Positions 23,072 through 31,307 of a stretch of 64,000 bases of DNA are shown piece by piece. Positions within the stretch are counted from its first letter, which is position 1. Every line of letters starts with the position of its first letter. The position numbers were made by a program, and so were the translations under genes. Source of the stretch: Bordetella genomosp. 13 (GTDB taxonomy: Bacteria; Pseudomonadota; Gammaproteobacteria; Burkholderiales; Burkholderiaceae_B); contig NZ_CP021111.1 in NCBI RefSeq assembly GCF_002119665.1, positions 4,712,001 through 4,776,000 of the forward strand, given 5' to 3'. A model generated the notes under the pieces. It was not told the DNA's origin and ran no database searches. It saw only the letters and a program-made list of their open reading frames with translations.

Positions 23072-23154
23072 GGCAGGGGCGACGCCATGCGCCGCCCCTG
23101 CCCTTGCCTGCCATTCCCGCCAGGGGCGGGGCCGCGCGCACCGGCCCGCGGGCC
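23072..23154 (-). promoter_or_regulatory. aapJ-aapQ intercistronic stem-loops
   Basis: Three GC-rich hairpins lie in the gap after aapJ: a 10-bp stem at 23072-23081/23093-23102 (GGCAGGGGCG with CGCCCCTGCC), a smaller CCCGC/GCGGG hairpin near 23116-23131, and a 12-bp palindrome GGCCCGCGGGCC at 23143-23154. Such elements after a binding-protein gene usually protect its mRNA and limit read-through to the permeases; that role is inferred here. Confidence 0.6.
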
Positions 23155-23179
23155 ATGGCGCGCGGCAGGCGCGTCTAGC

Positions 23180-24196
23180 TTAGCGCACCGGCCAGCCGTA
23201 CATCAGACCGCCCTGCTTGTACGAGGCGTTCAGGCCGCGCTCGAGCTTCATCGGACCGCCCTGGCCCAGCGTGCGCTCGAAGCTCTCGCCATAGTTGCCC
23301 ACTTGCTTGATGATGTTGTAGGCCCACTTGTCGTCCACGCCCAGGTTCTTGCCCATGCCCGGGGTCGTGCCCAGCAGACGCTGGATGTTGGGGTTGGCGC
23401 TCTTGGTCTGCTCGTCGACGTTCTTCGAGGTGATGCCGTACTCCTCGGCTTCGAGCATCGCGTTCAGCGACCAGCGGACCACGTTGAACCACTGCTCGTC
23501 GCCCTGGCGGACCATCGGGCCCAGCGGCTCTTTCGAGAAGTCTTCCGGCAGGATGACGTACTTGTCCGGCTCGTTCAGGGTGGTGCGGATCGAGGCGAGC
23601 TGCGACTTGTCGGTGGTGAAGGCGTCGCAACGGCCCGAGGCGAAGGCACGCACGATCTCGTCGAACTTGTCGATCACGACCGGCTTGAATTCGATCTTGT
23701 TGCCACGGAACCAGTCGGCCAGGTTGAGTTCGGTGGTGGTGCCCGGCTGCACGCAGATGGTGGCGCCGTTCAGTTCTTTCGCGCTCTTCAGGCCCAGGTC
23801 TTTCGAGACCATGACGCCCTGGCTGTCGTAGTAGTTGACGCCGGCGCCGATCAGGCCCAGCGTGGTGTCGCGGGTGAGGGTCTGCGTGGTGTTGCGGGTG
23901 AGCACGTCGACTTCGCCCGATTGCAGGGCGGTGAAGCGTTGCTGCGTGTTCAGCGGGGTGACCTTGAACTTGCTGGCGTCACCGAACATGGTGGCCGCGA
24001 TGGCGCGGCACATGTCGATGTCGATGCCCTGCCATTGGCCTTTGCTGTCGGCGATCGAGAATCCGGTGATGCCGGTGGACACCCCGCACTGGACGAACCC
24101 TTTCTTCTTGACGTTATCGAAGGTCGCACCCGCGTGCGCAGCGGATGCGGCTGCGAAGAGGGCGGCGCCGAGTGCGGCGAGTTTCAGTACTTTCAT
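23180..24196 (-). CDS. aapJ: general L-amino acid ABC transporter, periplasmic binding protein
   Basis: The 338-residue protein has a signal peptide (MKVLKLAALGAALFAAASAAHA) and a mature part starting GATFDNVKKKGFVQCGVSTG. The AapJ hallmarks GFSIADSKGQWQGIDIDMCRA, TPLNTQQRFTALQSGEVDVLTRN and GKNLGVDDKWAYNIIKQVGNYGE are present. ATG at 24196 has GGGAGAT upstream; longer reading to 24352 adds non-conserved residues before the signal. It is the first gene of aapJQMP and is read away from ftsE. Confidence 0.95.
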   Translation of the reverse strand: MKVLKLAALGAALFAAASAAHAGATFDNVKKKGFVQCGVSTGITGFSIADSKGQWQGIDIDMCRAIAATMFGDASKFKVTPLNTQQRFTALQSGEVDVLTRNTTQTLTRDTTLGLIGAGVNYYDSQGVMVSKDLGLKSAKELNGATICVQPGTTTELNLADWFRGNKIEFKPVVIDKFDEIVRAFASGRCDAFTTDKSQLASIRTTLNEPDKYVILPEDFSKEPLGPMVRQGDEQWFNVVRWSLNAMLEAEEYGITSKNVDEQTKSANPNIQRLLGTTPGMGKNLGVDDKWAYNIIKQVGNYGESFERTLGQGGPMKLERGLNASYKQGGLMYGWPVR

Positions 24197-24450
24197 GTGA
24201 TCTCCCGTGTAGGTACGACTGATGCTGCGCGCGTCTGATGGACACGCTTGGCGCGATGGTAGCGTTTGCTTAAATTTGGGGACATGGGGGTAATCCCTTT
24301 GCAGAATTGTGGCAAATGGGGGACATATATCGGCCGATGCGCGATATTTCACGTCATATCGGCGCAGAGGCCGCCGCCCGGGTGCCCTGAAACGGGGGTG
24401 TAGCGGCGCGGCGCGGGGAGTTACTATTGCGGCTTCACTTCTGCCCCGCC

Positions 24451-25122
24451 ATGATCGAATTCCAGCACGTCTTCAAATCGTACGGACGCGGCCGCAACAT
24501 CCTGGCCGACATCAATTTCCGGGTTACGGCCGGCGAATTCGTCTTCGTATCCGGCCCTTCGGGCGCCGGCAAGTCGACCCTGCTCAAACTCATAGGCGGC
24601 CTCGAGCCGCCCTCGCGGGGCTCCATCCAGGTCAACGGGCAACGGCTGGACAAGCTGCCCACGCGCGCACGGCCGTACCTGCGGCGCGCGGTCGGCGTCA
24701 TCCTGCAGGACACCCATCTTCTGTACGACCGCAGCGCGCTGCAGAACGTGATGCTGCCGCTGGCCGTGGTGGGCCAGCCACACGACGCGGCCAGCGCCCG
24801 CGCCCGCGCGGCGCTGGACAAGGTCGGCCTGGCGGGCAAGGAAGACCTCAACCCCATTGAACTGTCCGGCGGCGAGCAGCAGCGCCTGGCCATCGCACGC
24901 GCCATCGTCAACCGCCCCGCCATATTGATCGCAGACGAACCCACCGCCAACCTCGACCAGGGCAACGCGCAGCGGATCATGAACGTGTTCCGCGACTTCA
25001 ACCGCGTCGGGGTCACCACCCTGATCGCCTCGCACGACCAGGCGCTGATGGCCAGCTACGCCAACCGCGTCCTGCTGATCGAACCCGGCAGGTTCCAGGA
25101 TTCGCACGGGGGCCGCCAATGA
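24451..25122 (+). CDS. ftsE: cell division ATP-binding protein FtsE
   Basis: The 223-residue ATPase of the FtsEX complex couples division to peptidoglycan hydrolase activation. It begins MIEFQHVFKSYGRGRNIL. Walker A is GPSGAGKST at 35-43, signature LSGGEQQRLAIAR from 138, and Walker B ILIADEPTANLD near 158-169. Its TGA overlaps the ftsX ATG. No clear Shine-Dalgarno precedes the ATG; a TACTAT hexamer at 24422-24427 may be the -10, which would leave a very short leader. Confidence 0.95.
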   Translation: MIEFQHVFKSYGRGRNILADINFRVTAGEFVFVSGPSGAGKSTLLKLIGGLEPPSRGSIQVNGQRLDKLPTRARPYLRRAVGVILQDTHLLYDRSALQNVMLPLAVVGQPHDAASARARAALDKVGLAGKEDLNPIELSGGEQQRLAIARAIVNRPAILIADEPTANLDQGNAQRIMNVFRDFNRVGVTTLIASHDQALMASYANRVLLIEPGRFQDSHGGRQ

Positions 25123-26207
25123 GCCAGAAGCCGCAGGATCGCTCCAGAAACGAGTTTTCCCTGGGAGACACCGGCGCCGCGCGCACGGAGGCAAGTGCGG
25201 CGGCAAGTGCGGCGGCAAGTGCGGCCGGCAGCTCGGCCGCGGGCGCGCAGGCCCGGCCCAGGACCGAATTCCGCGGCGGCCAGCGCGACAGCGCCTCGTT
25301 CGGCGCCTGGCTGCGCCAGCACCGTTATGCGCTGATCATCACGTTGCGACGCCTTGCGGCGCAGCCCTTCTCCTCCGTGGCGAACCTGCTCGTCATGGCC
25401 CTGGCCCTGGCCCTGCCGCTGCTGGGCGCCGCCATTCTCGTCTCGGTGCAGCCCGTCGCGCGACAGGTGTCCGTGGCTCCCGAACTCACCGTGTTCATGC
25501 AACCCGGCGCGCCCGCCGACGCCGCCGCTTCGGTGGCCAAGCGCATCGACAGCGAGTTCAAGCAACAGATCGCCGCGGTACGGGTCGTGCCGCGTGGCGA
25601 AGCGCTCGACGCCTTGCGCGACAATCCCGCCTGGCAGGAAGCGCTGGCCGTACTGCAAGGCAATCCCCTGCCCGATGCCGTGGTGGCCACGCTGGCCGAC
25701 GGCGAAGATCTTGCGCAGCGCGCCGACGCGCTGGCCGCCCAATGGCGCGGCTGGAGCCATGTCGACCAGGTCCAGCTGGACAGCGCCTGGGTCCAGCGGC
25801 TCGAGGCGCTGTTGCGCTTCGGCCGCATCGGCCTGGGCTTCCTGGCGCTCTGCGTGGCGGTGGTGGTGCTGGCCACGGTCTTCAATACCGTGCGGCTGCA
25901 GGCGATGACGCAGCGCGAGGAGATCGCGGTCGCGCGGCTGGTGGGCGCCACCGAGTCTTTCGTCCGCCGTCCGTTCCTGTACCTGGGCGCCCTCACCGGC
26001 GTCGTGGCCGCGCTGCTGGCCATCGGCGCCGCCGCGCTGGCGCTCGAACCGCTCAACGGCGCGCTGCTGGGCCTGGCGCGCAGCTATGGCGCCGAGTTCG
26101 CGCTGCACCTGCCCGGCGCCCCGGTGCTGGTGCTGGCCGTGGCGGCGGCGGGCGTGCTGGGTGCCCTATCCGCCCGCTGGTCAGTCACGCGTAGTACGCG
26201 CTTTTAG
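25119..26207 (+). CDS. ftsX: cell division permease-like protein FtsX
   Basis: The 362-residue inner-membrane partner of FtsE has four membrane segments: one at about residues 85-107, a periplasmic loop (APELTVFMQPGAP), and three in the C-terminal half. REEIAVARLVGATESFVRRPFLYLG is the FtsX-type signature. The cytoplasmic N-terminus is long (about 80 residues). It contains three Ala/Ser repeats encoded by a 12-bp tandem repeat. Coupled to ftsE by an ATGA overlap. Confidence 0.94.
   Translation: MSQKPQDRSRNEFSLGDTGAARTEASAAASAAASAAGSSAAGAQARPRTEFRGGQRDSASFGAWLRQHRYALIITLRRLAAQPFSSVANLLVMALALALPLLGAAILVSVQPVARQVSVAPELTVFMQPGAPADAAASVAKRIDSEFKQQIAAVRVVPRGEALDALRDNPAWQEALAVLQGNPLPDAVVATLADGEDLAQRADALAAQWRGWSHVDQVQLDSAWVQRLEALLRFGRIGLGFLALCVAVVVLATVFNTVRLQAMTQREEIAVARLVGATESFVRRPFLYLGALTGVVAALLAIGAAALALEPLNGALLGLARSYGAEFALHLPGAPVLVLAVAAAGVLGALSARWSVTRSTRF
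25188..25223 (+). repeat. three tandem 12-bp units within ftsX
   Basis: The units are G(A/C)GGCAAGTGCG; units two and three are identical and unit one differs at one base. They encode (E/A)ASA repeats in the cytoplasmic N-terminus, in frame, so copy changes would lengthen the tail by four residues. Confidence 0.8.
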
Positions 26208-26361
26208 GTCCGCTAATCCCGGGATCGGAGTGTCCGTGCAGCGGTACAGTGGCCATACCGAAGATGGGCGCGATGCAACATTTGCGGTATAAACTGTTAA
26301 ATACGTAACCAGTCCTTCCAATTGCTGTCGCTTAATTTCTGGTCGCGCTACTCCGCATCCC

Positions 26362-27180
26362 ATGCCTTCCGCTTCCAAAGCCCGCGCCACACGCCATTAT
26401 TTCGATAGCGCCTTCAAAAGCGACGCCGTCAAAATTCTGCCGAACGAGTATTACGTCACCAGCGCGGGCGAGAACCTGATGCTGTCGACCGTGCTCGGCT
26501 CGTGTGTGGCTGCCTGTTTGCGCGATCCGGCCAACGGCATCGGGGGCATGAATCACTTCATGCTTCCCGAGGGCGATGCGTCGTCGCCCGCCTCGGCGAC
26601 CATGCGGTATGGTTCGTTTGCCATGGAAGTGCTGATCAACGAACTGCTGAAGGCCGGCGCGGCTCGCGAGCGTCTCGAAGCCAAGGTATTCGGCGGCGGC
26701 GCGGTGCTCAGCGCCATGCAGCAGATGAACATCGGCGAGCGCAACGGCCAGTTCGTGCTGCACTATCTGAAGACGGAAGGCATTCCCGTGCTGGCGCAAG
26801 ACCTGGGCGACGTGCACGCGCGCCGCATCAACTACTTCCCGCGCGACGGCCGGGTGATGGTGCGCAAGATGGCGCCGCACCACCAGAAGGCCGAGGAACT
26901 CATCGCCAAGCGCGAGCAGATCGCCGCGCAGTTCGCGCAGACCGAAACGCGCGCGCCGCAGCACGTCGAGCGGTTCGACAGACCGGGCGCCGGCATGCGG
27001 GTGGAACGTTTCGACAACCCCGCCACGGGCGGCATGCGCGTCGAGCGCTTCGACAAGCCGGCGGGCTCGGGCATGCGGGTCGAGCGTTTCGACAAGCCCG
27101 CAACGGGCACCGGCATGCGCGTGGAACGCTTCGACAAGCCGGCCAGCCCCATGCGGGTCGAGCGCTTCGACAAGAGCTGA
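26362..27180 (+). CDS. cheD: CheD chemoreceptor glutamine deamidase with a repetitive C-terminal tail
   Basis: CheD deamidates Gln residues of chemoreceptors. Residues 20-180 carry the family features: [26 protein letters not shown] with the catalytic Cys in [13 protein letters not shown] with the catalytic His, and FGGGAVL. The protein is 272 residues, longer than the usual ~160-200. Residues 201-271 are six degenerate copies of a unit reading (G)[10 protein letters not shown]. No other chemotaxis gene is nearby. A TATAAA-like stretch at 26290 and ATACGTAA just after it lie upstream, without a firm promoter call. Confidence 0.9.
   Translation: MPSASKARATRHYFDSAFKSDAVKILPNEYYVTSAGENLMLSTVLGSCVAACLRDPANGIGGMNHFMLPEGDASSPASATMRYGSFAMEVLINELLKAGAARERLEAKVFGGGAVLSAMQQMNIGERNGQFVLHYLKTEGIPVLAQDLGDVHARRINYFPRDGRVMVRKMAPHHQKAEELIAKREQIAAQFAQTETRAPQHVERFDRPGAGMRVERFDNPATGGMRVERFDKPAGSGMRVERFDKPATGTGMRVERFDKPASPMRVERFDKS
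26962..27177 (+). repeat. six imperfect 33-42-bp units encoding the CheD tail
   Basis: Each unit codes for RVERFD followed by (K/N/R)P and a short Gly/Ala/Ser/Thr linker. The first unit starts HVERFD and the last ends at RVERFDKS before the stop. Synonymous changes between copies (CGGGTC/CGCGTC/CGGGTG) show that the repeats have drifted and are not freshly duplicated. Confidence 0.9.
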
Positions 27181-27196
27181 CCGGCCTGCCGGCCGC

Positions 27197-28006
27197 CTAC
27201 TCCGACGGGCGCGTCGCGGTCAGCCCCGTGGGCGCGCCGTCGATCGCGGTCCATCCGCCATCCACAGACAGCGAACTGCCCGTGATGTAGCTCGCCGCAT
27301 CCGAAGCCAGGAAGGCGACGGCCGAACCCACCTCTGACGCCTGGCCCCAGCGGTTGAAGACGGTATGCGACGCATAGGTGTCGTAGATGTTCCTGCGCTC
27401 CTTCAGCGGCGCGGTCAGGCGCGTCTCGATCACGCCGGGCATTACGGCGTTGACGCGCACCCCGTAAGGCCCCGCTTCGGCGGCGAAACCCTTGATCAGT
27501 TGCGCGATGCCGGCCTTGGATGCCGCATACACGCCCAGGCCCGGCTCGATGGTGACGGCTCGCATCGACGAGCACAGCACCAGGCTGCCGCTGCCCTGCT
27601 TCATCATGGGGCCGCCGAAGGCGCGCAGGAACCGGAAGGCTCCCTTCAGGTTCAGGTTCATCACCTGATCGAACTCGTCTTCCGTGTAGTCGACGATGAG
27701 CTTGCGAATGTTGAGCGCGGGCGTGGTGACCGCGATGTCGACGCGGCCATGCGCCTCCAGCGCCCGCGCGGCAAGGGCGGCGATGTCCTCGCCCCTGGCG
27801 CCGTCCGTCACATGCCATTCGGCCGAGCCGGACTGTGCGATCTGTCCGGCCGTCGCCTGGACGGCCTGCTCGTCGCGATCGGCACATATCACGTGCGCGC
27901 CGAGCGCGCCCAGCGCATGGGCGGAAGCCTGCCCGATGCCCGAGCCGGCCCCGAGCACGACGGCAATCCTGCCGCTCAGGTCGAAGAGTTGGCGATAGTT
28001 CTGCAT
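27197..28006 (-). CDS. SDR-family NAD(P)-dependent oxidoreductase
   Basis: The 269-residue Rossmann enzyme has cofactor motif LGAGSGIG at residues 18-25. The catalytic residues are N119 (NLNLKG), Ser in CSSM (146-147), and Y160-x3-K164 (VYAASK). The C-terminal FLASDAASYITGSSLSVDGGW block is standard for classical SDRs. D43-x-D45 after the second strand suggests NAD preference. The substrate is unknown. It is last in the catabolic cluster with a TRAP transporter and a TPP enzyme, and it ends 17 bp from the convergent cheD. Confidence 0.88.
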   Translation of the reverse strand: MQNYRQLFDLSGRIAVVLGAGSGIGQASAHALGALGAHVICADRDEQAVQATAGQIAQSGSAEWHVTDGARGEDIAALAARALEAHGRVDIAVTTPALNIRKLIVDYTEDEFDQVMNLNLKGAFRFLRAFGGPMMKQGSGSLVLCSSMRAVTIEPGLGVYAASKAGIAQLIKGFAAEAGPYGVRVNAVMPGVIETRLTAPLKERRNIYDTYASHTVFNRWGQASEVGSAVAFLASDAASYITGSSLSVDGGWTAIDGAPTGLTATRPSE

Positions 28007-28043
28007 AGTGGAAACGTGTTGGGCTGGATAAGTGGAAGGCGCG

Positions 28044-28367
28044 TCACGCCTGCGGAGCGAAGAACGGCACCGAGGTCATCAGCTGATTGCGCTGTGCAAT
28101 CAGATACCCGGCCTCGCTGCTGCGGGCCAGATACTGCGCCCATTCCGGATCCGCCTGCAGCGCGGCTCGCCTGCGGGCGCGGTCCGCCGCATCCGCGTAG
28201 GCCCAGATGTGCATATAGCTGTTGACGTCGCCGGTCTCGGTCTGCATGTACGCCAGCGGCTCGCCGAGATGGCGGCGCTGCACGTCGTAGCCATGCTCGG
28301 CATACAGCGCGAGGTGCTTCTTGATCTTGCCCGGCGAGCAAGTGTAGGTTCTTACGTCGTAAAGCAT
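28044..28367 (-). CDS. NIPSNAP-family protein
   Basis: The 107-residue cytoplasmic protein starts MLYDVRTYTCSPGKIKKHLALYAEHG and continues with MHIWAYADAADRARRRAAL, the ferredoxin-like dimeric alpha-beta barrel typical of NIPSNAP. The biochemical role is not established. It lies between the TRAP small permease and the SDR gene with short gaps, so it is probably part of the same transcript and catabolic route. Confidence 0.82.
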   Translation of the reverse strand: MLYDVRTYTCSPGKIKKHLALYAEHGYDVQRRHLGEPLAYMQTETGDVNSYMHIWAYADAADRARRRAALQADPEWAQYLARSSEAGYLIAQRNQLMTSVPFFAPQA

Positions 28368-28402
28368 GGAAGTCTCCTTGGAGGAATGAAAGTGCGTGCC
28401 GA

Positions 28403-28936
28403 TCACCGGGCCTGGGCCGGGACCCGGCCTTGCGGCGCGACGGCCGGCATGCGGGGCCGCGAGGCCCGGATCGCGCACCACACGTCGCGGACCGCGTACA
28501 GCGTCATCAGCAGGCCGGCGATGGGCAGGCACGCGTATGCCCATGCCTGCGGCAGCTCCAGCACAGGCGTGGTGGCGGTCGTGCGCGACACGAACAGCGC
28601 GCCATAGCCAAGCAGCACCGCGGCGAACAACAGGCCCAGCAGCGCGATCGCAAGCTGGTGCAGCCATTCCGTCTTCCGGCCGGCCAGCCGTTCCGCCAGC
28701 AAGGTGATGGCGAAGTGGTCGCGTTCGCGCCAGAGCGCGCTGGCGCCGATGAACACCAGCCAGGCAAAGATCGTCGTCACGACCTCGTCGAACCAGTTCA
28801 TGCCGAACCACCCGGTGGCGCGGCTGACGATATTGGTCAGCAGCAGCAGTATCAGCGCCAGCAGGCAGGCAATCGAGAACGCGCGCAGGGCCATGCCCAA
28901 TGAGCGGTCGATACGGGCGATCAAAGAGGGATTCAT
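28403..28936 (-). CDS. TRAP transporter small permease (DctQ type)
   Basis: The 177-residue protein has four predicted membrane helices and the DctQ features RATGWFGMNWFDEVVTTIFAWLVFIGAS and RERDHFAI. It forms the membrane complex with the large permease. The ATG at 28936 overlaps the large-permease stop as ATGA; a start at 28957 would add seven residues. The gene order P-M-Q here differs from the usual P-Q-M. Confidence 0.88.
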   Translation of the reverse strand: MNPSLIARIDRSLGMALRAFSIACLLALILLLLTNIVSRATGWFGMNWFDEVVTTIFAWLVFIGASALWRERDHFAITLLAERLAGRKTEWLHQLAIALLGLLFAAVLLGYGALFVSRTTATTPVLELPQAWAYACLPIAGLLMTLYAVRDVWCAIRASRPRMPAVAPQGRVPAQAR

Positions 28937-30213
28937 AGCAGTGTCCTTGGAAGCCACAGGGAAACGGCCGGCCAGTACGCGACCATCAGCGTGACGATCA
29001 CGATGGCGACCAGCATGGGCCAGAGTTCAGCGACGATCTCGCCGACCTTGACGCCGGACACTCCGCTGACCGCGAACAGCAGGATGCCCACGGGCGGAGT
29101 AAGCAGGCCGATCATCGAGCACATCACCATCAACATGCCGAACTGCACCGGGTCCATGCCGATCTGGGTAACGATGGGCATGAAGATCGGAACGGTGATG
29201 ATGATGACGGCCACGCCTTCCAGAAACAGGCCGATGGCGATCAGCACCAGGATGATGAGGGCGGTGATTTCCCACGGCACAGTGGACAGGGACATGACGC
29301 CCTGGATCATGGCGTCCGGAATGCGCTTGTGCACCAGGAACCACGTGAGAAAGCCTGCCGAGGCGATGATGAACAGCACGCGGATGGAGTGCTGGAGCGT
29401 ATTCCACAGCACCCCGGGCAGGTCCGACAGGCGGATCTCCTTGTAGACGAACATGCCCAGCACCAGGCAGTAGCAGACCGCTACCACGCCGCCTTCCGTG
29501 GGGGTGAACAGGCCGCTCGCCATCCCGCCGATGATGACGACCGGCGCCAGTATGGGCAGCAGCGCGCCCATGAAGGATTCGCGCAGTTCGCGCAGCGAGG
29601 CGCGACGCTCGACCGGATAGCCGCGCCGCCGCGACACCACCCACACGGCGATCATCAGCGCCGCGGTCAGCACCAGTCCGGGGATGATGCCGGCGATGAA
29701 CAGCTGCACGACCGACACGCCGGTCAGGCCGCCGAAGATCACCATCGGCACACTGGGGGGAAACACCGGCCCGATGGTGGCCGAGGCGGCCGTGACCGCG
29801 GCCGAGAAACGCGCCGGAAAGCCGGCGTCGGTCATGGCCTTGATCTCGACCTGGCCCATGCCCGCCGCGTCGCCGACCGCCGTGCCGGACATGCCGGAGA
29901 AAATCAGACTGCCCATCACGTTGACCTGCGCCAGACCACCGGTAAAGTGGCCCACCAGGGCGTGGGCGAAACGGAAGATGCGGTCGGTGATGCCGCCGGT
30001 GTTCATCAGGCTGCCGGCCAGGATGAAAAAGGGAATGGCCAGCAGGGTGAAGCCGGACGAAGCCGAGAACATGCGCTGCGCGAGCATGGTCAGGGCCTGC
30101 ATTTCGCCAGCCAGCACGTAGCTGATGATCGCCGTGGCGCCCAGGGCCACGGCGATGGGCACGCCGAACATGATGAGGGCGAGCAGTCCGCCCATGACGA
30201 ATATGGCTTGCAT
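28933..30213 (-). CDS. TRAP transporter large permease (DctM type)
   Basis: The 426-residue membrane protein with about 12 helices drives Na+- or H+-coupled uptake with the periplasmic binding protein. Signatures are IPFFILAGSLMNTGGIT, GSLIFSGMSGTAVGDAAGMG, ASSATIGPVFPPSVPMV-type block (ASATIGPVFPPS) and GLLTPPVGILLFAVSG. The start MQAIFVMGGLLAL at 30213 is preferred to an upstream codon at 30234 because it begins at the first helix. Confidence 0.92.
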   Translation of the reverse strand: MQAIFVMGGLLALIMFGVPIAVALGATAIISYVLAGEMQALTMLAQRMFSASSGFTLLAIPFFILAGSLMNTGGITDRIFRFAHALVGHFTGGLAQVNVMGSLIFSGMSGTAVGDAAGMGQVEIKAMTDAGFPARFSAAVTAASATIGPVFPPSVPMVIFGGLTGVSVVQLFIAGIIPGLVLTAALMIAVWVVSRRRGYPVERRASLRELRESFMGALLPILAPVVIIGGMASGLFTPTEGGVVAVCYCLVLGMFVYKEIRLSDLPGVLWNTLQHSIRVLFIIASAGFLTWFLVHKRIPDAMIQGVMSLSTVPWEITALIILVLIAIGLFLEGVAVIIITVPIFMPIVTQIGMDPVQFGMLMVMCSMIGLLTPPVGILLFAVSGVSGVKVGEIVAELWPMLVAIVIVTLMVAYWPAVSLWLPRTLL

Positions 30214-30278
30214 AGCTTTCTCTCTTGTCGCCACGAGGCGGGCCGGCGCGCGACGCCCCGGCCCGCCCGCAAGATGGC

Positions 30279-31271
30279 TTACTTCGCCAGCATGTCGAGG
30301 AAGGTCTTCATGTTTTCCTTGCCCGCATAGGCGGACACGCGGTCGTAGGCCGGCTGCATGACGGCGCGGAACTTCGCGATGTCGGGACGGGTGATGGCGA
30401 CGCCGGCCGCTTCCATCCTGGCGAGTTCGTCGGCCTCCTGCTCGGCCACCAGCTTGCGCATCAGCAGTCCGGCCGAGCGGCTTTCCTCGCGGACCGCGGC
30501 CTGCTGCTCGGGCTTGAGCTTCTGCCAGGTGGAGCGGCTGATGACGTGCGTCATGCTGTTGTAGACGTGCTGCGTCAAGGCCAGGTGCTTCTGCACCTCG
30601 TGCAGCTTGAAGTGATAGATGACGCCGATGGGATTCTCCTGGCCGTCGACCACGCCCTGGTTCAGCGCGGCCACCAATTCGGGAAAGGCGATCTGGGCCG
30701 TGGAGGCGCCCGCGGCCTCGAGCGCGGCGATGATCTGCAGTTCGGGCGGCGTGCGCAGCTTCAGCCCCTTCATGTCCTGCGGGCCGTCGATGGGGCGCCG
30801 CGAGTTGGTGACGTTGCGGAATCCGTATTCCCAGGTCGACAGCAGCACCAGGCCCTTTTTCTCCAGCCGCGGGGCGACCCAGTCGTAAAAGGGGCCGTCC
30901 AGCACGCGATGCGCGTCCGCATAGCTTGCGAACGCATAGGGCGTCATGACGGTGGCGAAGGCCTTCTCGTACTTGTCCAGCGCACCCTGGGTCGGAAGGT
31001 TCATGTCGATGACGCCGACCGTCGTCTGCTCCAGCTGGTCAGGCGGCGACCCCAGCTGATTGGCGGGATACAGTTCGATCATCACCTCGCCGTTGGTGCG
31101 CGCCTCGACATTCTTCTTGAATTGCAGCGCCGCGGTATGCGCGGGGTGCGACTCCGCCGCGAAATGCGCCAACTTCAGCGTGGTCTTGGCCTGCGCCGCC
31201 GCGCAGACCGACAGGGCCATGCCCGCCGCCAACGCCAGGCGTACCAGCCGCCGATAGGGTTTGGATTGCAT
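30279..31271 (-). CDS. TRAP transporter periplasmic solute-binding protein (DctP type)
   Basis: The 330-residue protein has a signal peptide ending CAAAQA, with the mature start KTTLKLAHFAAESHPAH. Family blocks include GEVMIELYPANQLGSP, GFRNVTNSRRPIDGPQDMKGLKLRTPPE with the conserved carboxylate-binding Arg, and ALNQGVVDGQENP. A carboxylate ligand is likely but its identity is unknown. It is followed by the large then the small permease. Confidence 0.92.
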   Translation of the reverse strand: MQSKPYRRLVRLALAAGMALSVCAAAQAKTTLKLAHFAAESHPAHTAALQFKKNVEARTNGEVMIELYPANQLGSPPDQLEQTTVGVIDMNLPTQGALDKYEKAFATVMTPYAFASYADAHRVLDGPFYDWVAPRLEKKGLVLLSTWEYGFRNVTNSRRPIDGPQDMKGLKLRTPPELQIIAALEAAGASTAQIAFPELVAALNQGVVDGQENPIGVIYHFKLHEVQKHLALTQHVYNSMTHVISRSTWQKLKPEQQAAVREESRSAGLLMRKLVAEQEADELARMEAAGVAITRPDIAKFRAVMQPAYDRVSAYAGKENMKTFLDMLAK

Positions 31272-31307
31272 GTCGAGTCTCCTCTCTGTTCTCGTCGTTG
31301 TGAGTCG

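Noticed and set aside
24300..24345. Sigma-54 promoter for aapJ
   Set aside because: A GCCAC-N6-TGCA-like string exists on the minus strand, but the invariant GG of the -24 element is missing.
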